A stretch of DNA of 64,000 nt, from assembly GCF_003337375.1 (NCBI RefSeq), contig NZ_QPJD01000020.1:54892-118891 (forward strand), written 5' to 3'. Every line of letters starts with the position of its first letter. The first letter of the stretch is position 1. The stretch comes from Paenibacillus prosopidis (GTDB lineage: Bacteria > Bacillota > Bacilli > Paenibacillales > Paenibacillaceae). This document shows positions 15,051 through 23,413 of the stretch, in pieces. A program made the translations under genes and the position numbers. Below the pieces are notes generated by a model that saw only the letters and a list, made by a program, of their open reading frames with translations, was not told where the DNA came from and made no database searches.

Positions 15051-16676
15051 ATGATTGATTCAATCAAGCCTAATGAATGGAAACGTTTTCTGTGGGTTGC
15101 GATTGCTTGCTTCATGATTTATGTAGGTCTTGAAATCGTCCCGATGATTGCGTCTATTGCATCAGGCGAGTACGACACCAATGTAATTGAAAAGTCTGCT
15201 GCCGAGGAGCACGCTGCTTCATTCGCTGAAGAGCAAACCGGACTTGAGGTTACATCGGCTAAAGCTGTGCACCAGACCGATAAATTGATGAACGGTTATT
15301 TATCGAAGGAAAAACTTGTCAAAACGTATACGGATCAATATGATGAACGCTTTCCGACGGATACCTATCAGGTCGATCTGGAATTTGCAGAAGGCGGAAG
15401 CGGTTTCGTTTATGTACATATGCAGAAGGAAAGAATCATTTCGTGGAACTTTCTATTAGACGGTGAACAATTACCTGATGACGAAAAGACCGCTCAGGTG
15501 CTTACTTTCTTGACCAGTCAAGGCTTCCGCTCAGAAGAACTGCAAACGGGTAAAATCGTTGAAAACGGGGAGTGGAACGGACAGCCCGCCGGCTACAGCT
15601 TGAATGATGCTTCGCTCAACGTGCAAGTGAACGTGCTGTCTATCGGGAATAAAGCTGTTATAACCAAATATAAAGCTGCTTTTACAGCTCCACCCGATTA
15701 CATCAAATATGTGAAGCGTCAAGATAAACTAGCCGGGTTCCTGACCGGGTTCGGTTATATTTTCATGAGTTTTGTTTTATTCGTACTAGCCATTATTTAT
15801 GCAGTTCTGTATCGGAAATTCATGTCGTTTAAATACGGAATTGTACTTACGGTTGTATTTTTCATTACCTATATCATCATGAACCTGAATATCCTGGACG
15901 GCATACGGGCATCGCTGGGCGAAACGGGAATGGCTGACCAAACCGTGCTCATAACCGCGATCTTCACCGTCTTGCTCACGATACCGATGGCAGGATCCAT
16001 TTATATTTCGCTAGTGGCGGGAGACGGGCTGTGGAAAGCGCAGGGACGCGCATTGTGGCCGCGCTTCGGACAGCCGGGGTATGGCGACTATGTTTGGCGA
16101 AGCATGGGGTTATCTTATATGTTCGCCATCATTCTGTTCGCTCTGCAGGCTGTTATTTTTATCGGTTTGAAGTTTACGATCGGTACTTGGGATACGACAG
16201 ATGTAACTCAGTCTCCTTATAACATGAAGATTCTATGGTTGATGCCTGTACTCGCATGGGCGGCTGCTATATCTGAAGAAGCCGTGTTTCGGCTTTTCGG
16301 AATCGGGCTGTTCCGCAGATGGTTCAAGAACACCTTTGCCGCAGCGCTCCTTCCGACGTTTTTCTGGGCGCTCGGTCACGTCATGTATCCGTTCTATCCT
16401 TCCTCTACGAGGCTGATCGAGCTGATGATTATCGGACTTGTGTTCAGCTTCATATTTGTAAGATACGGATTCATAACGTCGATGTTCACGCACGCTATTT
16501 TTAACAGCGCTGCCGTTGGCATTTCCTTGTTAACAATCGGTACAGCGCCAAACATCGTTTCAGCCATTTTCTTCACTGTACTGCCTTTGCTGATCGCCTA
16601 TGCAATCAGGTTCATGGACAACAAAAAAAAGGCGAAACCGTCAGCTATGACGGCTCCTCCCTTAGAGCTGCAATAA
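15051..16676 (+). CDS. CPBP-family intramembrane metalloprotease
   Basis: About 541 residues. An N-terminal transmembrane segment is followed by a roughly 200-residue extracytoplasmic domain rich in acidic residues, then about eight membrane helices. The C-terminal half holds the CPBP (Abi/Rce1-like) motifs: EEAVFR near residue 410, FxWALGH near residue 440, and a later H in MFTHAIFNS near residue 480. These are the glutamate and histidine metal ligands. The ATG at 15051 follows GAGGTGA. The large soluble N-terminal domain is longer than in typical CPBP proteins. Its 3' end overlaps the convergent uvrC by 32 bases. Confidence 0.82.
   Translation: MIDSIKPNEWKRFLWVAIACFMIYVGLEIVPMIASIASGEYDTNVIEKSAAEEHAASFAEEQTGLEVTSAKAVHQTDKLMNGYLSKEKLVKTYTDQYDERFPTDTYQVDLEFAEGGSGFVYVHMQKERIISWNFLLDGEQLPDDEKTAQVLTFLTSQGFRSEELQTGKIVENGEWNGQPAGYSLNDASLNVQVNVLSIGNKAVITKYKAAFTAPPDYIKYVKRQDKLAGFLTGFGYIFMSFVLFVLAIIYAVLYRKFMSFKYGIVLTVVFFITYIIMNLNILDGIRASLGETGMADQTVLITAIFTVLLTIPMAGSIYISLVAGDGLWKAQGRALWPRFGQPGYGDYVWRSMGLSYMFAIILFALQAVIFIGLKFTIGTWDTTDVTQSPYNMKILWLMPVLAWAAAISEEAVFRLFGIGLFRRWFKNTFAAALLPTFFWALGHVMYPFYPSSTRLIELMIIGLVFSFIFVRYGFITSMFTHAIFNSAAVGISLLTIGTAPNIVSAIFFTVLPLLIAYAIRFMDNKKKAKPSAMTAPPLELQ
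16629..16654. terminator. hairpin inside the CPBP/uvrC 3' overlap
   Basis: CCGTCA (16638-16643) and TGACGG (16648-16653) pair around the uvrC stop codon. On the minus strand an 8-T run follows after a short gap, so it probably terminates uvrC. Confidence 0.55.
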
Positions 16677-18534
16677 TTTGTGAAGCCAGCTTATCACCTA
16701 TAGATAGAGGCCGGAAGTCTTCGACTGAGGCCTCTTTTATTTTTTTAATGGAGCCAAAATGCTTTAACAGAAGCTTGCGCCGCTTCTCCCCTATGCCCGG
16801 TATTGAATCGAGCTTCGATTCAATCATAGACTTGCCGCGCTGCTCGCGGTGGAATGTAATCGCAAACCGGTGAACCTCATCTTGAATGCGCTGGAGCAAA
16901 TAAAATTCTTGGCTGTCCCGGGGCAGCGGCACGATCTCGGCTGGATCGCCGGTCATCAGTTGTGCCGTCTTATGCTTCGCATCCTTCACAAGCCCGCATA
17001 CGGGAATGAACAGGCCAAGCTCATTCTCGAGCACATCAAGCGCTGCCGATATTTGCCCCTTACCGCCGTCGACAACGATTAAGTCAGGCTGAATAAGATC
17101 TTCCTTCAGAACCCGCTCATAGCGGCGGCGTATAACCTCGCGCATCGTTTCGTAATCGTCGGGGCCTTGCACGGTTTTCACTTTATATTTGCGGTATTCC
17201 TTGCGGTCAGGCTTGCCATCTGTGAATACGACCATCGCGGATACGGGGTTCGTTCCTTGAATGTTAGAGTTATCAAACGCCTCAATGCGGCGTACTTCTT
17301 CCAAGCCCAGCCATCCGGCTAACGATTCAGACGCCTTAACGCTACGTTCCTCATCGCGTTCGATTAGACGGAACTTCTCGTCAAGCATAACCTTTGCATT
17401 GTCTGCGGCCATTGAAACGACCTCGCTCTTGCGTCCGCGCTGAGGCATAAGCACTTTAACCTTCAGCCAGCTGTGAAGCGAAGCGATAACATCGTCGGCT
17501 CTTGATCCGGCCCCCTCTTCTGCTGCATCTTGCTCCACTTGATCTTGCTCCGGCGGAAGCGGCAGCAGGATTTGCTTCGGCAGGGCCGGATTATCGCTGT
17601 AGTACTGCGTCACGAACGTCATGAAATCATCATACGCTTCGCCATAATAGGGGAAGGTCGTCCCGTGACGTTCGATCAGCTTACCTTTGCGCATGTACAA
17701 GATTTGAACGCACATCCAGCCCTTATCGACCGCATAACCGAATACGTCACGGTCAAGCGCATCCGACATCGTAATCTTCTGCTTCTCCATGACCGCATCA
17801 ATGGCGATAAGCTGATCCCTGAACTCCTTCGCCCGTTCGAATTCAAGCTGCTCGGCCGCCTCTGCCATCTTTCGCTGCAGTTCTATCTTTACAACGTCCT
17901 GTCCCCCGTTAAGGAACCGCGTAATTTCCTGTATCATCTTATCATAATCTGCCTGCTCCACCTCAAATTCGCATGGCGCAATGCATTGTCCCAAATGATA
18001 ATAAAGGCAAACCTTGTCCGGCAGTGTCTTGCATTTGCGCAGCGGATATAGACGATCAAGCAGCTTTTTCGTCTGCTGCGCCGCAAACGCATTCGGATAG
18101 GGACCGAAATATTTCCCCTTATCCTTGACGATACGCCGGGTCACCTCAAGCTTTGGATGCTTTTCGTTCGTTATTTTTATATAAGGAAAAGATTTATCGT
18201 CCTTCAGAAGGACGTTGTAACGCGGATGGTGCTGCTTAATTAAATTACATTCAAGAATGAGTGCTTCCATATTGCTGGATGTGACAATAAACTCGAAATC
18301 GCGAATTTCAGATACGAGGCGCTGCGTCTTACCGTTATGGCTGCCGTTAAAATAGGACCGCACCCGATTTTTGAGCACCTTTGCTTTACCGACATAAATG
18401 ATAACGCCTTCGCTGTTTTTCATTAAATAACAGCCTGGTTGATCCGGGAGCAAAGCTAGTTTGTTCCGTATCGTCTCCTTTGCTTCTGCAAGCATCTGCT
18501 CCGCCTGCAGCCGATCCGTTTGCTGTTCTTCCAT
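16645..18534 (-). CDS. uvrC: excinuclease ABC subunit C
   Basis: About 629 residues. UvrC makes both incisions around UvrB-bound DNA lesions in nucleotide excision repair. The N-terminal GIY-YIG nuclease reads GCYLMKNSEGVIIYVGKAK; the central UVR motif is KMAEAAEQLEFERAKEFRDQ. The RNase H-like C-terminal nuclease contains EAFDNSNIQGTNPVS and LIVVDGGKGQ. A tandem helix-hairpin-helix IPGIGEKRRKLLLKHFGS ends the protein. The ATG at 18534 follows GGAGGCGAG; an in-frame start 45 bases upstream lacks a ribosome site. It overlaps the convergent CPBP gene at the 3' end. Confidence 0.96.
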   Translation of the reverse strand: MEEQQTDRLQAEQMLAEAKETIRNKLALLPDQPGCYLMKNSEGVIIYVGKAKVLKNRVRSYFNGSHNGKTQRLVSEIRDFEFIVTSSNMEALILECNLIKQHHPRYNVLLKDDKSFPYIKITNEKHPKLEVTRRIVKDKGKYFGPYPNAFAAQQTKKLLDRLYPLRKCKTLPDKVCLYYHLGQCIAPCEFEVEQADYDKMIQEITRFLNGGQDVVKIELQRKMAEAAEQLEFERAKEFRDQLIAIDAVMEKQKITMSDALDRDVFGYAVDKGWMCVQILYMRKGKLIERHGTTFPYYGEAYDDFMTFVTQYYSDNPALPKQILLPLPPEQDQVEQDAAEEGAGSRADDVIASLHSWLKVKVLMPQRGRKSEVVSMAADNAKVMLDEKFRLIERDEERSVKASESLAGWLGLEEVRRIEAFDNSNIQGTNPVSAMVVFTDGKPDRKEYRKYKVKTVQGPDDYETMREVIRRRYERVLKEDLIQPDLIVVDGGKGQISAALDVLENELGLFIPVCGLVKDAKHKTAQLMTGDPAEIVPLPRDSQEFYLLQRIQDEVHRFAITFHREQRGKSMIESKLDSIPGIGEKRRKLLLKHFGSIKKIKEASVEDFRPLSIGDKLASQIIAALREEPS

Positions 18535-18739
18535 GCTCTCGCCTCCGACTGCCATAAGATACTGTTCACATTTTAGCATAATTGGACTGCATTTTGTCTT
18601 ATAATTGTCACCGGTATTAGCTTTACAACTGTTCGGCTGTTTGGGTATACTAATAAAAGCTGAATAAACCGATACTACATAGAGACGACCGCTTTAGGTT
18701 GTGACTGAAACGATCGGTCTTTCAAGGAGGACGTCAACG

Positions 18740-18889
18740 ATGGAAAACGTAAGAGACCCGCGCGAGCATTTTAATGAAGAACCTCGCCACGACTTGATGG
18801 ATGTCGTATTCGGCTTTGGCGGTATGCTCGGTTTTATGACCGTCATTTTCGCAATTGCCGTTATCGTGAAATTCATCATTAGCGGTTAA
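18740..18889 (+). CDS. YqzM-like small membrane protein
   Basis: A 49-residue peptide: an acidic, charged N-terminal half (ENVRDPREHFNEEPRHD) followed by one transmembrane helix ending IVKFIISG. The shape and the terminal IVKFI motif resemble the YqzM family of Bacillales sporulation-era membrane peptides. The match is by memory and short, so moderate confidence. AAGGAGG precedes the ATG at 18740. A bidirectional terminator follows directly. Confidence 0.6.
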   Translation: MENVRDPREHFNEEPRHDLMDVVFGFGGMLGFMTVIFAIAVIVKFIISG

Positions 18890-18938
18890 AAAAAAGCTCC
18901 GTACTCGCGGCCAATGCCGGAGTTCGGAGCTTTTTTTA
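18889..18938. terminator. bidirectional terminator
   Basis: AAAAAAAGCTCCG and CGGAGCTTTTTTT are complementary arms around a 23-nt loop. It ends the YqzM-like gene on the plus strand and the yezD/sulfate cluster on the minus strand. Confidence 0.9.
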
Positions 18939-18956
18939 GGTTCGCGGATGAAACCG

Positions 18957-19199
18957 CTATTGGACGATACGCAGCGCTTCGCTTGCAGCTTGGCTTTCAC
19001 GCTGTTTGGATTGTTGCTGCTCCGACTCGGACGGATTTCGTTTTTGGGAGGGCCCATCATATCTCGTTCTCTCCGTCCGGTCAATTTGCACGATTCTTCC
19101 ATCATGAACGGTAATCGTAACATGCCCATAATGTATGCCGCTTACCTGATCTGCGATTCGCTCCAACCATTGCTGATCCACTTCAAACGGTTTTGCCAT
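18957..19199 (-). CDS. yezD: YezD-family (DUF2292) small protein
   Basis: An 80-residue protein. The N-terminal half (VDQQWLERIADQVSGIHYGHVTITVHDGRIVQID) is the DUF2292/YezD core. The C-terminal half is a low-complexity Q/S/R/E tail likely to be disordered. The ATG at 19199 follows GGAGGGG. YezD genes commonly sit with sulfate or sulfonate uptake genes; here it is the last gene of the cysP/sbp-cysT-cysW cluster. The molecular role is unknown. The long polar tail is unusual compared with the 50-60 residue members I know. Confidence 0.75.
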   Translation of the reverse strand: MAKPFEVDQQWLERIADQVSGIHYGHVTITVHDGRIVQIDRTERTRYDGPSQKRNPSESEQQQSKQRESQAASEALRIVQ

Positions 19200-19225
19200 T
19201 CGAAACCCCTCCAACTTTAAATATT

Positions 19226-20110
19226 TTACTCGGATTCAAATGCTGGTTTTTGCTGGCTTGACTTCCATTCCACGATACTTTTCACGATTAAGGTCAGTAC
19301 CGCTAACATGACAAGTAAAGAAGCAACCGCAAATGATGCGGAAAATTGATACTCATTATACAAAATTTCAATATGAAGCGGCAGCGTATTCGTTTCTCCG
19401 CGAATATGACCGGATACGACGGACACGGCGCCGAATTCGCCCATCGCACGAGCGTTGCATAAAATGACTCCGTATAACAATCCCCATTTGATATTAGGAA
19501 GCGTTACCTTCCAAAAGATTTGCCAGCCCTTTGCCCCTAGGCTCACAGCTGCCTCCTCCTCCTGCACGCCCTGCGCCTGCATGAGCGGAATAAGCTCACG
19601 GGCGACGAACGGTACAGTCACGAAGACAGTTGCGAGCACAATGCCCGGTACAGCAAATACAATTTGAATATCCCGTTCGTCAAGCCATGGCCCCAAAAAT
19701 CCTTGCGCTCCAAACAGCAGCACATAAATCATACCGGATATGACGGGTGATACTGCAAAAGGCAAATCGATTAGCGTAATAAGTATATTTTTGCCGCGAA
19801 AACGGAACTTGCTAATTGCCCACGCCGCCGCGATGCCAAAGATTGTATTTACGGGAACGGCAATTAACGCGACGATCAGCGTTAGCCTCAGTGCCGACAA
19901 GGCGTCCGGATCTGTAATTGAATCCATATAGACGCCTACGCCCTTTTTGAACGCTTCGACAAATACCGACGCAAGCGGCAGCAGGACGATAAATCCGAGA
20001 AACAATATTGCGATCCCAATGAGCAGCCATTGCACGGGCGCCGGTTCTGTTATATGCCGCGGACGTTTCGATGCTTTTTCTGATGTATGAACGGTTATTG
20101 CTCCAGCCAT
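19226..20110 (-). CDS. cysW: sulfate ABC transporter permease CysW
   Basis: A 294-residue inner-membrane permease with six hydrophobic segments. It has the binding-protein-dependent transport EAA loop (EEEAAVSLGAKGWQIFWKVT, near residue 190), where the ATPase docks. It pairs with CysT to form the channel for sulfate/thiosulfate. The ATG follows GGAGGAAG. No cysA ATPase gene lies in this cluster, so the energising subunit must be encoded elsewhere. Confidence 0.92.
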   Translation of the reverse strand: MAGAITVHTSEKASKRPRHITEPAPVQWLLIGIAILFLGFIVLLPLASVFVEAFKKGVGVYMDSITDPDALSALRLTLIVALIAVPVNTIFGIAAAWAISKFRFRGKNILITLIDLPFAVSPVISGMIYVLLFGAQGFLGPWLDERDIQIVFAVPGIVLATVFVTVPFVARELIPLMQAQGVQEEEAAVSLGAKGWQIFWKVTLPNIKWGLLYGVILCNARAMGEFGAVSVVSGHIRGETNTLPLHIEILYNEYQFSASFAVASLLVMLAVLTLIVKSIVEWKSSQQKPAFESE

Positions 20111-20164
20111 TTGAGCTTCCTCCTAAAGTTTTGTGCAACAAAACCCGCTTCGTAGGTATTTGCT

Positions 20165-20998
20165 TTAATCTGATACTGTGCGGCGATTCATTCGCCACTG
20201 CAGTATATTGATAAGAAGCAACATAAGGAAAGACACAACGAGCAAAACTAATGCAATTGCAGTAGCACCGGCATAATCATATTGCTCCAGCTTAGTCATA
20301 ATAAGCAGCGGCGTAATTTCCGTCTTCAGCGGCATGTTGCCGGATATGAAGACGACCGAGCCGTATTCACCTATTCCTCTTGCAAATGCCAGCGCGAACC
20401 CGGTTAATAAAGCCGGCATAAGCTCAGGCAGTACGACCTTCCAAAACGTCCGCAGCCGATAAGCTCCCAGCATGACCGCGGCTTCTTCCGTCTCTTTCTC
20501 CATGTCCTGCAGCACGGGCTGCACGGTTCGAACGACAAACGGAAGTCCGATAAAGATGAGCGCGATTGTAATTCCGATTGGCGAGTAAGCAACCTTTACG
20601 CCGAGCGGCTCTAAGATCGACCCGATCCAGCCGTTAGGCGCATAAATGGCGGTTAATGCAATACCGGCAACAGCGGTCGGAAGTGCAAACGGCAGGTCTA
20701 CCAAACTATCAATCAGCTTTTTACCGGGAAAACGATACCGAACGAGCACCCATGCGATCAATAAGCCGAACACAGCATTTACAAGCCCTGCCAAAAAGGC
20801 TGTTGTGAAGCTAACGCGGTAAGAAGCTAATACACGCGCATTCGTCACCGTGCTCCAAAACTCTGACCAGCTGAGCTCTGCCGTTTTGAAAAAAACGGCA
20901 GCCAGCGGGATTAATACGATAATACTCAAGTAGAACAATGTGAATCCAAGCGACAAACCAAAACCCGGCAGTACGTTACGGGGCTTGGAACCTTTCAT
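20165..20998 (-). CDS. cysT: sulfate ABC transporter permease CysT (CysU)
   Basis: A 277-residue permease, six hydrophobic segments, with the EAA loop KETEEAAVMLGAYRLRTFWK near residue 175 and the family segment GIGEYGSVVFISGNMP near residue 215. It forms a heterodimer with CysW. The gene order substrate-binding protein, cysT, cysW, yezD is the standard sulfate uptake arrangement. It starts at ATG 20998, about 35 bases after the binding-protein gene ends. Confidence 0.92.
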   Translation of the reverse strand: MKGSKPRNVLPGFGLSLGFTLFYLSIIVLIPLAAVFFKTAELSWSEFWSTVTNARVLASYRVSFTTAFLAGLVNAVFGLLIAWVLVRYRFPGKKLIDSLVDLPFALPTAVAGIALTAIYAPNGWIGSILEPLGVKVAYSPIGITIALIFIGLPFVVRTVQPVLQDMEKETEEAAVMLGAYRLRTFWKVVLPELMPALLTGFALAFARGIGEYGSVVFISGNMPLKTEITPLLIMTKLEQYDYAGATAIALVLLVVSFLMLLLINILQWRMNRRTVSD

Positions 20999-21032
20999 GT
21001 GAAGTCAGCTCCAGTCTTCTTCAAATCTTACC

Positions 21033-22148
21033 TTATGATCCCGGTGTGTAAATTTTGTCAAAGACCCCGCCGTCAGCAAAGTGTTTCGATTGCGCTTCTT
21101 TCCAGCCGCCAAAATCCTTGTCGATCGACAGCAATTCAAGCTCTTTAAATTGATCTTTATATTTCGCGGCTATTGCTTCGGAAATGGGACGATAATAGTT
21201 TTTCGCTGCGATTTCTTGACCTTCTTCTGTGTACAAATATTTCAGGTATGCTTCTGCAACTTCACGGGTGCCGCGCTCATCAACCACCTTGTCAACGACA
21301 GCTACAGGAGGCTCCGCCAAGATGCTAAGTGAGGGATATACGATTTCGAATTTGTCCGGGCCAAGCTCATTGATCGAAAGAAATGCTTCGTTTTCCCAAG
21401 CGAGCAATACGTCGCCGATTCCGCGTTCTACGAATGTTGTTGTTGATCCGCGGGCGCCTGAGTCTAAAACTGGCACGTGCTTAAACAATTCAGCTACAAA
21501 CTCCTGTGCTTTTGCCTCATCGTTACCGTTTTGCTTCAGCGCATAGCCCCATGCAGCAAGATAGTTCCAGCGGGCGCCGCCTGATGTTTTCGGATTTGGT
21601 GTAATTACTTCAACCTTATCCTTGATCAAATCGTTCCAGTCTTTAATGCCTTTCGGATTGCCTTTGCGAACAAGGAATACGATTGTTGATGTATAAGGCG
21701 AGCTGTTGTGCTCGAATTTTGACTGCCAATCCGAATTGATCAATCCAGGCTCCGTGATGGCGTCAATATCATACCCGAGCGCCAACGTAACTACGTCCGC
21801 TTTTAAACCGTCGATAACGGCACGGCCTTGTTTACCTGAACCGCCATGCGATTGTTTAATCGTTACTTCTTGACCCGTTTCAGCTTTCCAGTGCTTAGCG
21901 AATGCTTCATTAAATTCTACATAAAGCTCACGGGTCGGGTCATACGATACGTTCAGCAGCTCAACTGGAGGCTTAGGCTTTTCTTTAGACGCCTCTTCGG
22001 TTGCCGGAGCGTTCGTCACGTTTGTTCCGTTTGCAGGTTTATTGGATTGTTTGTTTGCCGCATTGCTGCCTCCTTGACCGCAAGCAGCCAATAAAAGCGT
22101 TAATACCAAAATGATAACAATGGATCGAACATGAGTAATTTTCTTCAT
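21033..22148 (-). CDS. sbp: sulfate ABC transporter substrate-binding lipoprotein
   Basis: About 371 residues. A signal peptide with lipobox (LLLAACGQ, cysteine about residue 23) is followed by a polar linker rich in N, K, P and E, then the sulfate-binding domain. Family marks are LLNVSYDPTRELYVEFN, IKQSHGGSGKQGRAVIDGL, GARWNYLAAWGYAL and DVLLAWENEAFL. The ATG at 22148 is used here; an in-frame GTG at 22160 sits too close to the AAAAGGGG ribosome site. First gene of the sulfate cluster. Confidence 0.93.
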   Translation of the reverse strand: MKKITHVRSIVIILVLTLLLAACGQGGSNAANKQSNKPANGTNVTNAPATEEASKEKPKPPVELLNVSYDPTRELYVEFNEAFAKHWKAETGQEVTIKQSHGGSGKQGRAVIDGLKADVVTLALGYDIDAITEPGLINSDWQSKFEHNSSPYTSTIVFLVRKGNPKGIKDWNDLIKDKVEVITPNPKTSGGARWNYLAAWGYALKQNGNDEAKAQEFVAELFKHVPVLDSGARGSTTTFVERGIGDVLLAWENEAFLSINELGPDKFEIVYPSLSILAEPPVAVVDKVVDERGTREVAEAYLKYLYTEEGQEIAAKNYYRPISEAIAAKYKDQFKELELLSIDKDFGGWKEAQSKHFADGGVFDKIYTPGS

Positions 22149-22199
22149 ACTTCCATACACCCCTTTTAATATGACAGGCTTCTAGAAACAATTATGCTA

Positions 22200-22300
22200 T
22201 GTGTATTAGCAACAATGTTTCCTTGTCAAATAGGTGTCAACTCCGGTGGTCCGGTCGTAAAACAATTATTCCTACCTGTTTAGTTGGTTATGGATGAATC
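22200..22300 (-). promoter_or_regulatory. control region of the sulfate cluster, with palindrome CCTAC-N7-GTTGG
   Basis: On the plus strand CCTAC (22271-22275) and GTTGG (22283-22287) form an imperfect palindrome. On the minus strand, TTGACA-like hexamers lie between this site and the gene. The position fits a sulfur-responsive repressor such as an Rrf2/CymR-type protein; that is inference. Confidence 0.4.
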
Positions 22301-22375
22301 TTACCAGCGCTCCCCGCTAGCTGTCAATACTAAATTTCAAAAAAAATAATAAGTATTATAAAAAAGCTTTATAAT

Positions 22376-22409
22376 TCGAACAAAAAAAGAGGTGCATAAA
22401 TGCACCTCT
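22376..22409 (-). terminator. terminator after dnaI
   Basis: AGAGGTGCAT and ATGCACCTCT form a perfect 10-bp stem, followed on the minus strand by seven Ts. Confidence 0.92.
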
Positions 22410-22435
22410 CCTAACCTTATAAATTCATATAATTG

Positions 22436-23395
22436 CTATTTTCTTCGTCCGCGCTTGTTTTCTCCTGTAACCATTACAACCTCTACATAAGGCCGTATAC
22501 GGTCCATTATGCGCTGTCCTTTGTGCAGCTCGTCGCCATCCTTGCTCGTGAAGCTGAAATGCCGCTCAAGCGCATCCAGCTCATAATTGGAGGTATAGAA
22601 CGTCGGCTTTCGCTGCATCCGGTAGTTCAGGATTGCGCCCAGAACGTGGTCACGCACCCAAGGGTTTAAATTTTCCGCACCCATATCGTCAAAGATAAGA
22701 AGATCGGTTTCCTTCATCATCTCAACTGTTTCTTTCAGCTTGCCCGGCTCATGCATAAGCGTCTTTAAATCCTCAACAAAATCAGGCATGTAGACGATAA
22801 CACCGGAATAGCCGGCCTTCGCCAGCTCATGAAGCAGATAGCACATCAAAAATGTCTTTCCTGTCCCGAACCGCCCTGCTAAGTAAAGTCCTTCTTCCTG
22901 CAGGCCATACTCCTTCGTCCGGTCGATATACCGCAGCACTTGGCCAACTGCCTTCGCGCGCTCCATGTCATTGGTCAAAATCTCATCGGATGAATAGCCG
23001 CGCTGCAGCGCCTTTTCATCAATATAGAAGCTGCGGATGCGGCTTCGGATCTGGTCTTCGCCTTGGCGGGCGATAAACTTCTTGCACGCGACCTTACGGT
23101 CATAAAGCTGTGTATGACCGTTCACCGTATCAGAGCTCAGCAGCGTATAATGGCCTTCAAAGTCATTGGGGCACTTCTCAAGTCCCGGGCAATTCGAACA
23201 GTTCCGATACTCCGTAACATATTGATATACGCGATTAAGGTTGAGACGGATCGTCCGCTCATCCAGCTCCGGATATTTCGTTCGCAGCTTCTCGACAAGC
23301 GGTTCTGAGAGCATCTCCGCCAGCTTATGATCCGCCTTTTCCGTTATGGCTTGACCCGTCGGCCAAGATTTCAGCATTTCACCCAATGATTCCAT
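22436..23395 (-). CDS. dnaI: primosomal protein DnaI (helicase loader)
   Basis: A 319-residue AAA+ ATPase that loads the replicative helicase DnaC onto DNA with DnaB and DnaD. The N-terminal part has the zinc-binding cysteines (CSNCPGLEKCP, near residue 65). The ATPase core has Walker A GRFGTGKTFL (near residue 168), Walker B LLIFDDMGAE, sensor TSNYE, and the arginine-finger end RIMDRIRP. It follows dnaB by 18 bases, the normal Bacillales order. A terminator follows. Confidence 0.95.
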   Translation of the reverse strand: MESLGEMLKSWPTGQAITEKADHKLAEMLSEPLVEKLRTKYPELDERTIRLNLNRVYQYVTEYRNCSNCPGLEKCPNDFEGHYTLLSSDTVNGHTQLYDRKVACKKFIARQGEDQIRSRIRSFYIDEKALQRGYSSDEILTNDMERAKAVGQVLRYIDRTKEYGLQEEGLYLAGRFGTGKTFLMCYLLHELAKAGYSGVIVYMPDFVEDLKTLMHEPGKLKETVEMMKETDLLIFDDMGAENLNPWVRDHVLGAILNYRMQRKPTFYTSNYELDALERHFSFTSKDGDELHKGQRIMDRIRPYVEVVMVTGENKRGRRK

Positions 23396-23413
23396 CGTCC
23401 GCTCCCCCCCATC

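Noticed and set aside
17530..18051. 173-codon ORF opposite uvrC
   Set aside because: Antisense shadow; the uvrC reading is conserved along its whole length.
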